From positions 1 through 29,491 of the forward strand of contig JBNJGD010000020.1 in NCBI GenBank assembly GCA_051747425.1: a stretch of DNA of 29,491 bases, given 5' to 3'. A program made the translations under genes and the position numbers. The notes beneath the pieces were generated by a model that was not told the DNA's origin, searched no databases, and saw nothing but the letters and a program-made list of their open reading frames with translations. Positions 16,138 through 23,530 of the stretch are shown here, piece by piece; within the stretch, counting starts at the first letter, position 1, and each line of letters begins with the position of its first letter. This DNA is from HTCC5015 sp051747425 (GTDB taxonomy: Bacteria > Pseudomonadota > Gammaproteobacteria > HTCC5015).

Positions 16138-16947
16138 ATGAGCGGGCGAATAACCCGAAGGGTCTGGCCCGCTGCCCTGTTGCTGGCGGCCAGCCTGACG
16201 GCCCGGGGCGACGGGGTGATCATCAGTACCGCCGACAATTTGATTCTCGACGGCATTTCGCTGCACAAGCAGAACTACATTCTGCCCCTCAATTACCGCA
16301 GTGACCGAAGCCAGACCGAGAAGATGGATTTTATCTACCAGTTCAGTGCCAAGATCGAGGCCATCGTGCCCGAGCTGTACCTGGGCTACACCCAGTTGTC
16401 CTTTTGGCGCTACCTCGATTCCCAGAACTCCAAGCCCTTTCGCGAGACCAACTACAATCCGGAAGTGTTTTACCACCTGACCGACGAAATCACTCCGGTG
16501 AGCGGTTGGGATGGCATGTACATCGGCCTTGAGCACGAGTCCAATGGCGAGCCATTGCCCACCTCGCGCAGCTGGAATCGCTTTTATCTCTGGCCTTACT
16601 GGTCCAGCGATCACGGCGAGTACAGCTTCAAACTGTGGTATCGCCTTCCCGAGGACGATAAAACGGCTCCCGATGACCCCAAGGGGGATGACAATCCGGA
16701 CATCCACCGCTACTTCGGCTACGCCGAATTCTATTTCTACCGCGCCAAGAGTGAGGGCAGCGCCTTTTCCGGCATGTTGCGCGGCAACCCCAGTACCGGC
16801 AAAGGGGCGATTCAAATGGATTACAGCTGGCCGCTGCCGAATAAAAACACCTACTTTTTTGCCCGGATTTTCAGCGGTTACGGCGAGTCACTGATCGACT
16901 ACAACCAGCATGTGAACCGCATCAGTATCGGTCTGGAGTTCCGCTAG
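16138..16947 (+). CDS. pldA: outer-membrane phospholipase A (OMPLA)
   Basis: Encodes 269 residues. It starts at ATG 16138, with GGAGGAG at 16127-16133. The longer upstream frame lies inside rdgC and would hide the signal peptide. An N-terminal signal peptide (RRVWPAALLLAASLTARG) is followed by a 12-strand beta-barrel-type sequence. The catalytic Ser/His/Asn set is conserved: His133 and Ser135 in LEHESNGEP, and Asn147 in PTSRSWNRFY, matching His142, Ser144 and Asn156 of E. coli. DNPDIHRYFGY and FSGYGESLIDYN are also diagnostic. It is a Ca2+-dependent, dimerisation-activated calcium phospholipase of the outer membrane that degrades mislocalised phospholipid. The stop overlaps the priA GTG start (TAGTG). 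The placement between rdgC and priA makes functional sense only as a shared transcript. Confidence 0.93.
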   Translation: MSGRITRRVWPAALLLAASLTARGDGVIISTADNLILDGISLHKQNYILPLNYRSDRSQTEKMDFIYQFSAKIEAIVPELYLGYTQLSFWRYLDSQNSKPFRETNYNPEVFYHLTDEITPVSGWDGMYIGLEHESNGEPLPTSRSWNRFYLWPYWSSDHGEYSFKLWYRLPEDDKTAPDDPKGDDNPDIHRYFGYAEFYFYRAKSEGSAFSGMLRGNPSTGKGAIQMDYSWPLPNKNTYFFARIFSGYGESLIDYNQHVNRISIGLEFR

Positions 16948-19136
16948 TGCCGGGCGGTCGCGAGCGCTATATCGCCGTGGCCGTGCCGGTGCCCCTGTAC
17001 GGCACTTTTGACTACGCCGTGCCCGAGGGTATGCCGATGCCCGCCGCCGGTTGCCGTTTGCAGGTGACTTTTGGGCGCCGCCGCCTGATTGGTGTCTGCC
17101 TGGGGACGCTGGAAACGCCGGCGACACCGCTGGAGAAGATCCGTCCGATCGAACACTGTCTGGATGAACGGCCACTACTGGATGAGCCTTTGATGGAGTG
17201 GTTGCAGCGGGCCAGCCACTACTACCATCACCCCATCGGCGAGGTCTGGGCCACTGCCCTGCCCAACGCCCTGATGCAGGGCCGGGCCATTGATGAGGGC
17301 GATGACAGCCTCTGGCAGCTGACCCAGGCGGTCACAGAGCAGTCCCTGGATGAGTTGAAGCGAGCGCCCAAGCAGCGGGCGGTGGCCGAGGCCTTCTTCG
17401 AGGCTTCGGGCGTTATGGACGCCGGTACGCTGGCCGCGCGGTTTGACCACTGGCGGCCGGCGGTGACGGCGCTGGTGGACAAGGGCTGGCTGGCACCGCT
17501 GGATTTGCCGCCGGAGCGCCCCGGCCGCAGCAAGAAGGGCCCCGAACTCAACCCCGAGCAACGCCAGGTAGTCGACGCCCTGTCCATGGATGGCGGCTTC
17601 CAGCCGGCACTGTTGCGTGGCGTGACCGGCAGTGGCAAGACCGAGGTCTATTTTCACTGGATCGACCAGTGTCTGGCGGCCGACAAACAGGTGCTCTTTC
17701 TCGTTCCCGAGATCGGCCTCACGCCGCAACTGGTGGCCCGCTTTGCCGCCCGCTTCGATGTCTTGCTGGTCACTCTGCACTCGGGCATGACCGATCTGGA
17801 GCGGCTGCGGGCCTGGCGGCTGGCCCGCAGCGGCCGCGCCCATATTGTGCTGGGCACTCGCTCGGCGCTGTTTGCCCCCATCCCCAGGCTGGGGATGATT
17901 GTGGTCGATGAAGAGCACGACGCCTCGCTCAAGCAGCAGGAGGGATTTCGCTATCACGCCCGGGACCTGGCCGTGTTGCGGGCGCGGGCGGCGGCAATAC
18001 CGATTGTTCTGGGGACGGCGACCCCGTCCTTTGAGACTCACCACAATGCCAGGCAGGGACGCTATCTCGAGCTGCGTCTGAACCAGCGGGCAGGCGGCGC
18101 CAAGCCGCCCATCATTCGCATGATCGACGCCCGCCAGCATCGCCCCGCCTCGCCGTTGAGCCACAGCCTGGATCGCGCCGTGGAGCAGCACCTGGCGGCC
18201 GATGGCCAGGTGCTGTTGTTTCTCAATCGCCGGGGCTATGCCCCTACCCTGTTTTGTCCCCAGTGCGGCTGGCACGCCGATTGCCAACGCTGCGACGCCC
18301 ATATGACCCTGCACTTTCAGCCCTCGGTGTTGCGTTGCCATCACTGCGGCAGCGAGTCGCGGCCACCGCCCCATTGCCCCGATTGCGGGCACCGCAACCT
18401 GCAGCACCAGGGTCAGGGCACGGAACAGCTGGAGCTGTTTCTTAAGGAGCGCTATCCAAAGGCCCGAACCATGCGCATCGATCGCGACAACACCCGTCGT
18501 CGGGGCGAGCTCGAGCGGAGACTGGCGGCAGTGGAGCGCGGTGAGGCCAACCTGTTGATTGGAACCCAGATACTGGCCAAGGGGCATCACTTTCCCGGCG
18601 TGACCCTGGTGGGGGTGCTGGATTGTGATCGGGGCCTGTTCAGCGCCGATTTCAAGGCCACCGAGCAGATGGCCCAGCTGATATTGCAGGTCGCCGGCCG
18701 CGCAGGCCGCGCCGAGCGCCCCGGCGAGGTGATGATTCAGAGCACGCAACCGGATCACCCGCTGATGCACAGCCTGGTGACCCGGGGCTACGAGGCCTTT
18801 ACCGAGCGGGCTCTGGCCGAGCGACGGGTAATGGGATTGCCACCCTATCGTTTTGCCGCGATGTTGCGCGCCGAGTCGGTGGAACGCCAGGCCGCCATGG
18901 GCTTTTTGGAGATGGCCCTGGCCCTTGAGCCGCCCGCCGGTGTGGAGGTTCTGGGGCCGATTCCCTCGCCCATGGAGCGCCGCGCCGGCCGCTTCCGCGC
19001 CCAGGCGATGATCCTCTCGGAGGACCGAAAAGTGTTGCACCAATTTCTGAGCGTGCTAATAAGGGAGACAGGAAAAAACAAAAAGACGGACAAGGCGCGG
19101 TGGTCACTGGATGTTGATCCGGTCCACGCGCTGTAG
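16947..19136 (+). CDS. priA: primosomal replication-restart helicase PriA
   Basis: Encodes 729 residues with a GTG start at 16947 overlapping the pldA stop. PriA recognises stalled forks and reloads the replisome. The N-terminal 3'-DNA-binding domain (VAVPVPLYGTFDYAVPEG) is present. The helicase core has GVTGSGKTEVYF (Walker A), LVPEIGLTPQL, TLHSGM, GTRSALFAP, VVDEEHDAS (motif II) and LGTATPSFE. The zinc-binding cysteines are in FCPQCGWHADCQRCDAHM and LRCHHCGS...HCPDCGHRNL. GTQILAKGHHFPGVTLVGVL and QVAGRAGRAERPGEV complete the set. Full length. It is followed 15 bases later by a diguanylate cyclase gene on the same strand. Confidence 0.96.
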   Translation: MPGGRERYIAVAVPVPLYGTFDYAVPEGMPMPAAGCRLQVTFGRRRLIGVCLGTLETPATPLEKIRPIEHCLDERPLLDEPLMEWLQRASHYYHHPIGEVWATALPNALMQGRAIDEGDDSLWQLTQAVTEQSLDELKRAPKQRAVAEAFFEASGVMDAGTLAARFDHWRPAVTALVDKGWLAPLDLPPERPGRSKKGPELNPEQRQVVDALSMDGGFQPALLRGVTGSGKTEVYFHWIDQCLAADKQVLFLVPEIGLTPQLVARFAARFDVLLVTLHSGMTDLERLRAWRLARSGRAHIVLGTRSALFAPIPRLGMIVVDEEHDASLKQQEGFRYHARDLAVLRARAAAIPIVLGTATPSFETHHNARQGRYLELRLNQRAGGAKPPIIRMIDARQHRPASPLSHSLDRAVEQHLAADGQVLLFLNRRGYAPTLFCPQCGWHADCQRCDAHMTLHFQPSVLRCHHCGSESRPPPHCPDCGHRNLQHQGQGTEQLELFLKERYPKARTMRIDRDNTRRRGELERRLAAVERGEANLLIGTQILAKGHHFPGVTLVGVLDCDRGLFSADFKATEQMAQLILQVAGRAGRAERPGEVMIQSTQPDHPLMHSLVTRGYEAFTERALAERRVMGLPPYRFAAMLRAESVERQAAMGFLEMALALEPPAGVEVLGPIPSPMERRAGRFRAQAMILSEDRKVLHQFLSVLIRETGKNKKTDKARWSLDVDPVHAL

Positions 19137-19151
19137 ACAAAGGCCAGTGTT

Positions 19152-19898
19152 ATGGAACGATTTATCGAGCGCTTTGGCGCCGGTGTTGCGACGACCTTGA
19201 TGATGGCGGGTGCGGTAGCCAGTGCCGCCCTGTTGTGTGCGTTCGGCTTGTGGCTGTTTGGCTACCCGGTGGGTGGCCCCACCTGGAATTTTGCCATTCC
19301 CGCTGCCCTGGTTATCCCTCTCTTTGTCGCCGGGCCGCTGATCTTCTTTCTGGTGAGATCCAATGTAAAACTGTTGCAAACCGAGCGCGATCTGACGCTG
19401 GTCACTCGAATGGACCCCTTGACGGGGCTCTACAACCGTCAGTACTTCTTTGACTGTGCCCGCAGCTGTGGCGGTACCGGACAGACAGTCCACTTCAGCA
19501 TCCTCATGCTCGATCTCGATCGCTTCAAGTCGATTAACGACGAGTATGGCCATCCGGTGGGAGACCGGGTTTTGAAAAGCGCCAGCGCGGTTATTCAGAA
19601 CTTTATGCGCCAGGGGGATATTTGTGCCCGCTATGGCGGTGAGGAGTTTATCTGCCTGCTCCCCGAAACGGCGATCGATGGTGCCCGAATTGTGGCCGAG
19701 CGCATTCGCCGGGGCATTGAGGAGCACGACCCGATCGAGGGTGAATTTCAGTTGTCCGTGAGCATCGGTATTGCCGGACACCAGCCGGATGAAACGCTCG
19801 AAAGCCTGATTGAACGGGCCGATCGAGCGCTCTACCAGGCCAAGGCGGAGGGCCGAAACCGAGTCGTGGCACCGGACCTGATGACGGAAAAGGCCTGA
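19152..19898 (+). CDS. membrane-bound diguanylate cyclase (GGDEF domain)
   Basis: Encodes 248 residues. Two N-terminal transmembrane helices (residues about 10-36 and 46-68) precede a short linker and a GGDEF domain beginning at RMDPLTGLYNRQYF. The active-site signature is GGEEF in ICARYGGEEFICLLPET. The metal-binding Asp lies in ILMLDLDRFKSIND, and GHPVGDRVL is present. An inhibitory site RQGD lies exactly five residues before GGEEF, so c-di-GMP product inhibition is expected. It makes c-di-GMP from two GTP at the cytoplasmic face. There is no periplasmic sensor domain of any size, so the signal may be membrane-based or come through a partner. The gene starts 15 bases after priA and is followed by a degenerate paralogue. 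Confidence 0.93.
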   Translation: MERFIERFGAGVATTLMMAGAVASAALLCAFGLWLFGYPVGGPTWNFAIPAALVIPLFVAGPLIFFLVRSNVKLLQTERDLTLVTRMDPLTGLYNRQYFFDCARSCGGTGQTVHFSILMLDLDRFKSINDEYGHPVGDRVLKSASAVIQNFMRQGDICARYGGEEFICLLPETAIDGARIVAERIRRGIEEHDPIEGEFQLSVSIGIAGHQPDETLESLIERADRALYQAKAEGRNRVVAPDLMTEKA

Positions 19899-19954
19899 AT
19901 TGGCGCGTCTCACGCGCTTGCCACCTGCCCCGAGCCTCTGGTAAGAAGTGACAA

Positions 19955-19971
19955 GCGGCAGCGTTTGCCGC
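19955..19971 (+). other. small hairpin between the two GGDEF genes
   Basis: GCGGCA and TGCCGC form a 6-bp stem around GCGTT. There is no T-run, so it is not scored as an intrinsic terminator. It lies 29 bases before the second gene and might separate the two transcripts or stabilise the upstream one. Confidence 0.3.
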
Positions 19972-19999
19972 GTTCGGGCTGCGGCCGAGAGGGGCGATT

Positions 20000-20677
20000 A
20001 TGGAAAAATTCATCATGCGTTTTGGCGCGGCCGGAGCCACTGCCATCCTGGTCGCCATTGCCGTGGCCTGTTCCACTGTGGTTTGTGCCCTCGGCCTGTG
20101 GGTATCGAACTACGCACCCGGCAGTGAGGTCTGGCGCTTTGCCCTGCCCGCCTCGGCCCTGATCGCCCTGTGCGTGTCGACACCGCTGGTTCAGTCACTG
20201 GTTCAGTCGAATCTGCGCTTGATGCAGTCGGAGACCGAGCGCCGGCAACTGATTCACGACGCCAACCGGGTCACCGGGGAGCGGCGCGACGGCGACGGCT
20301 GTGTCAGTGTGTTGATGCTGGATGTCGCCGGGTTGGAGCGCGCTGCCCGCGGCGCTGCGGTGGAAGAGCTGCGGTCGGTCATCGGCTATGTCAATCGCGT
20401 TGTGGAGGCCGTTACCCGCCAGGTGGATGTGTGTGCCCGCTACGGCGAGGACGGCTTTATCTGTTTGCTGCCCAACACCGGTCAAATGGGTGCCCAGGTG
20501 ATTGCCGAGCGGGTCAAGAGTGGTTTGATTCGGGGCAAGGAGCTGGGTCTGGAGACCAATCACGAGTGTCGCATCGGTATTGTGACCATGGCCGAGGGGG
20601 AGTCGATGGACGAGTTGCTGGAGCGCGCCGACCAGGCACTGGACATCGCCCGCCGCGGCGGCGAGGCGATGGCCTAG
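20000..20677 (+). CDS. degenerate GGDEF protein, paralogue of the upstream cyclase
   Basis: Encodes 225 residues, with GAGGGG upstream of the ATG. The N-terminus (MEKFIMRFGAAGATAIL...CALGLW) aligns with that of the upstream cyclase (MERFIERFGAGVATTLM...CAFGLW), with the same two helices, which indicates a tandem duplication. The catalytic domain has decayed. GGEEF is replaced by GEDGF, the DPLTGLYNR entry is lost, and the second half of DLDRFKSIND is replaced by DVAGLERAAR. However, RQVD sits exactly five residues before GEDGF, preserving the I-site geometry. The protein is therefore unlikely to make c-di-GMP. It may bind it, or pair with its neighbour as a regulatory subunit. That role is inference; the loss of the signature is directly visible. 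Confidence 0.85.
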   Translation: MEKFIMRFGAAGATAILVAIAVACSTVVCALGLWVSNYAPGSEVWRFALPASALIALCVSTPLVQSLVQSNLRLMQSETERRQLIHDANRVTGERRDGDGCVSVLMLDVAGLERAARGAAVEELRSVIGYVNRVVEAVTRQVDVCARYGEDGFICLLPNTGQMGAQVIAERVKSGLIRGKELGLETNHECRIGIVTMAEGESMDELLERADQALDIARRGGEAMA

Positions 20678-20702
20678 GCCATCTGCCCCGCCCCGGGATT
20701 TT

Positions 20703-21008
20703 TTACTGGGCTGCCAGGTAGGCGCCGATCTGGCCGGCCTGCTCGTCGGAGAGGCCTTGCACCATGGGGTTCATCATCGGGTTTTCGCGCTTGTAATCGC
20801 GAAAGGCGATGATTTGCTCTTTCAGAAAGGCGGCCTCTTTCCCGGCCAGGGCCGGAAAGTTGTCGGGGTTGGCACTCTTGCCGGCGGCACCGTGGCAGCC
20901 GATGCAACCCTTGCTGTTGTAGAGCGATTCTCCGGCGCTGATGTCGTCGGCCAGTGTCACGCTGGGGAGCAGCGTGGCGGCAATCAGAAGGGCATAAATG
21001 CTTTTCAT
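20703..21008 (-). CDS. small periplasmic class I cytochrome c
   Basis: Encodes 101 residues. A signal peptide (MKSIYALLIAATLLPSVTLA) is followed by a single haem-binding CIGCH motif near residue 35 and a probable distal Met in RENPMMNPMVQGLS. It ends in the usual C-terminal helix (DEQAGQIGAYLAAQ). This is a cytochrome c5/c4-half-like electron carrier in the periplasm. No oxidase or partner gene is adjacent, so its donor and acceptor are unknown. It is convergent with the degenerate GGDEF gene (25 bases apart) and divergent from the ABC1 kinase gene. Confidence 0.9.
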   Translation of the reverse strand: MKSIYALLIAATLLPSVTLADDISAGESLYNSKGCIGCHGAAGKSANPDNFPALAGKEAAFLKEQIIAFRDYKRENPMMNPMVQGLSDEQAGQIGAYLAAQ

Positions 21009-21159
21009 GGTGACCTCGGTAGTGGTTTGGTCTCAGTTTGCGTCTTTGACCAGGAATTGTCCTTGATGCGTGTCAAATCACTGTGACGGCCCTGTCGCCA
21101 ATCCCGGCCTTTGTCGTCCAAGCCGACGGGATTAGGCGTTATACTCTAGAGCCGCGCAA

Positions 21160-21165
21160 TATAAT
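21160..21165 (+). promoter_or_regulatory. candidate -10 box for the ABC1-family kinase gene
   Basis: A perfect TATAAT lies 39 bases before the ATG at 21205, in a locally A/T-rich stretch that also has TATACT at 21140-21145. No good -35 box was found at 16-18 bases, so the promoter call is tentative. Confidence 0.35.
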
Positions 21166-21204
21166 ACATCCCCACGCACTTTCAGACCATTCAAGAGACA
21201 GATT

Positions 21205-22512
21205 ATGGACGCAGTACTCACCCAACTCGATTACGGCATCAAGGGCGCTTTTCGCATTGGTCAGACGGCCGGTGTGCTTTCCGAGACCGGCTTGCGCTGG
21301 GCCCTGGGCGAACGCCCGCCGCTGCCGCGCCTGTTGCGCCAGACTTTTGAGCGGCTCGGTTCCACCTATATCAAACTGGGCCAGTTCATTGCCAGCTCGC
21401 CCTCGCTGTTTCCCGAGGAGTATGTGCGCGAGTTCGAGGGCTGTCTCGACAAGACGGCCAAGCTGCCCTTCCACTATATCCAGCAGATGATCGAGAGCGA
21501 GTTGGGCAAACCCATGAGCGAGGTCTACAGCTGGGTTGACCCGGAACCCCTGGCCTCGGCCTCAATTGCCCAAGTGCACGCCGCCCGTTTGGTGAGTGGC
21601 GAAGAGGTGGTGATCAAGGTGCAGAAGCCGGGGGTGAAAAACATCCTGCTCACCGACTTCAATTTCCTGCTCTTTGGCGCCCGGGTCCTGGAGCGCCTGG
21701 TGCCGCAGATGAAGCGGGCCTCGCTGGGCGATATTGTCAGTGATATCCAGTCAACCATGATGGAGGAGTGCGACTTTCTCAACGAGGCGCGCAACCTCAA
21801 GGTTTTTGCCCAATTTCTCGCCGACACCGGCAACGAGGATGTGGTCTGCCCCAAGGTCTACGATCAGGCCACCAGCCTGCGCGTGTTGACCATGGAGCGC
21901 TTCTTTGGCGTCTCGCTGACCGATCTCGACGCCATCAAGCAATACTCCCAGGACCCCAAGAGCACGCTGCTGATTGCCATGAACACCTGGTTCCAGAGCC
22001 TGATGGCCTGCGAGTTTTTCCACGCCGATGTTCACGCCGGCAATTTGATGGTGCTGGAGGACGGCCGCGTCGGTTTTATCGATTTCGGTATTGTCGGTCG
22101 CATTCGGCCCGAGACCTGGGGCGCTGTGACCCAGTTTATTCAGGCCACCAGCAGCCGCGATTTCGACACCATGGCCAGCGCCATGCTGGTGATTGGCATG
22201 ACCGAGGAAACGGTTGATGTCGACCGCCTGGCCGCCGATATCCGCGAGGTGTTTGACCATGTCGAGCGAATCAGCGACAGCTCGGTACTGCTCTCGGGTG
22301 ACGAGGATCAGGACATCAATAAGCTGCTGATGGACATCGTCGCCATTGGCCGCGACCACGGTATTCGCTTTCCCCGGGAGTTCGCCCTGTTGATCAAGCA
22401 GTTTCTCTACTTTGATCGCTATGTCCACATTCTGGCCCCGGAGATGGACATGTTCATGGACGACGGGTTGATGATGATGCCCAACCTGCAGGACCTCGAT
22501 CTCGAGGACTAG
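21205..22512 (+). CDS. ABC1/AarF/UbiB-like atypical kinase family protein
   Basis: Encodes 435 residues. The motifs of this protein-kinase-like family are complete: the KxGQ motif in YIKLGQFIASSPSLFP, the Ala-rich nucleotide loop PLASASIAQVHAA, the lysine in VVIKVQKPG, ECDFLNEARN, the catalytic FHADVHAGNLMV, and the metal-binding GFIDFGIVGR. Members support ubiquinone biosynthesis or lipid/quinone trafficking through ATPase activity. This one is shorter than E. coli UbiB, lacks obvious C-terminal membrane helices, and is not next to other ubi genes, so I do not call it UbiB. Its TAG stop shares a CTAG with the stop of the convergent membrane-protein gene. Confidence 0.88.
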   Translation: MDAVLTQLDYGIKGAFRIGQTAGVLSETGLRWALGERPPLPRLLRQTFERLGSTYIKLGQFIASSPSLFPEEYVREFEGCLDKTAKLPFHYIQQMIESELGKPMSEVYSWVDPEPLASASIAQVHAARLVSGEEVVIKVQKPGVKNILLTDFNFLLFGARVLERLVPQMKRASLGDIVSDIQSTMMEECDFLNEARNLKVFAQFLADTGNEDVVCPKVYDQATSLRVLTMERFFGVSLTDLDAIKQYSQDPKSTLLIAMNTWFQSLMACEFFHADVHAGNLMVLEDGRVGFIDFGIVGRIRPETWGAVTQFIQATSSRDFDTMASAMLVIGMTEETVDVDRLAADIREVFDHVERISDSSVLLSGDEDQDINKLLMDIVAIGRDHGIRFPREFALLIKQFLYFDRYVHILAPEMDMFMDDGLMMMPNLQDLDLED

Positions 22513-23495
22513 GGAGAGAGCGGCCTGGGTGCCCGCCAAAGGGCACTCAGGTTGAGCAGGGTGTAGAGCGTGAAGGCGGCACTGTAAAAAAGCCAGAAGG
22601 ACAGGGCCAGCACCTGCTCCGTTTTCCACTCCACCTCCAGCAGAAAGCGCCAGTCCAGCTCGGCGCGGAAGCCGATGATCAATGCCAGGGTCAGGCCGGC
22701 CACATTCAGCAGCCAGCCGCTTCCAATCAGTGCCAGCCGTTCGCTGCCACTGAATACTCCGCCCAGGGCCACTGCCAGTGCGGCGCCGGCCCACAGCCAG
22801 GCCAGCGCCGGTGCTTGCGAGTCGCCGTTCAGTTGGCGTGGGTCAAAGCCGGCGCCCAGCAGCAGCAAAACGGCCAGACCAAAACTGTGCCAGAGCAGGG
22901 TACTTTGGTAGAGGTTGCGTTGCCCCGAGTAGACCACCGAATGGACGGCAAAGCGTTGACGCATGTCCGGTAACATCAGCAGCGCCAGCGTGACCGCTGG
23001 CGCCGCGACCAACAGCGAAAAAATAATCAGGCTGGCCAGGGTACTGCTGGTTTCTATTTCCCCGGCGCTCAGGCGTCCCGCTTGAGCCAGTTGCTGGTTG
23101 AACTCCGGCACCAGAAGGTGCCACATAACAAGGATGTAAAGGCCCAGCCCCAGATAACACAGCGAAGAGGCAAAGAGTTGTTGCCAGGCCATTTTTCGCT
23201 GGTTGCCAAAGGCCAGCCCAAGACCGGTGTAGAACAGAGCCAGCAGGGTGAATACGGCCACGCTGATGTTCAGTTTGGTTGAGTCAGCCCCGCCGGTTTG
23301 GGCCACGCTGGCGGTCTGCACCAGGGTGAAGGCGATAAAACTGCAGAGCAACCAAAAAGCGCCGGTGGTCACCATCACCACGCTGATGCCTTGCCGAATC
23401 AGTTCGGTGATATTAAATGTCGCTGGGGCAGTTTTGCTGGCGGTTCTGTCCATCTTGTCCAACCGGTTTGTACTTGCTTCCGCTGTCTTGTCCAT
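22509..23495 (-). CDS. multi-pass membrane protein of unknown function
   Basis: Encodes 328 residues and I do not recognise the family. A hydrophilic N-terminus of about 35 residues, rich in Lys, Thr and Ala, is followed by roughly eight hydrophobic helices, for example ISVVMVTTGAFWLLCSFIAF, LNISVAVFTLLALFYTGLGL and LIIFSLLVAAPAVTLALLML. No catalytic motif is visible. A second Met at residue 15 is an alternative start. The gene diverges from the RND exporter with only 35 bases between starts, suggesting shared regulation. Its tail overlaps the stop of the convergent ABC1-family gene by four bases. Confidence 0.75.
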   Translation of the reverse strand: MDKTAEASTNRLDKMDRTASKTAPATFNITELIRQGISVVMVTTGAFWLLCSFIAFTLVQTASVAQTGGADSTKLNISVAVFTLLALFYTGLGLAFGNQRKMAWQQLFASSLCYLGLGLYILVMWHLLVPEFNQQLAQAGRLSAGEIETSSTLASLIIFSLLVAAPAVTLALLMLPDMRQRFAVHSVVYSGQRNLYQSTLLWHSFGLAVLLLLGAGFDPRQLNGDSQAPALAWLWAGAALAVALGGVFSGSERLALIGSGWLLNVAGLTLALIIGFRAELDWRFLLEVEWKTEQVLALSFWLFYSAAFTLYTLLNLSALWRAPRPLSP

Positions 23496-23530
23496 ACATT
23501 CTAAAGCATTCCGTTTATGGCCTTTCTACT

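Noticed and set aside
17175..19043. A 622-codon minus-strand frame across priA
   Set aside because: Antisense shadow; priA is complete and motif-verified.
23417..23530. 38-residue N-terminal extension of the RND exporter
   Set aside because: It lies within the divergent gene and is Cys-rich nonsense-like sequence; the first transmembrane helix follows the ATG at 23531 in the usual way.
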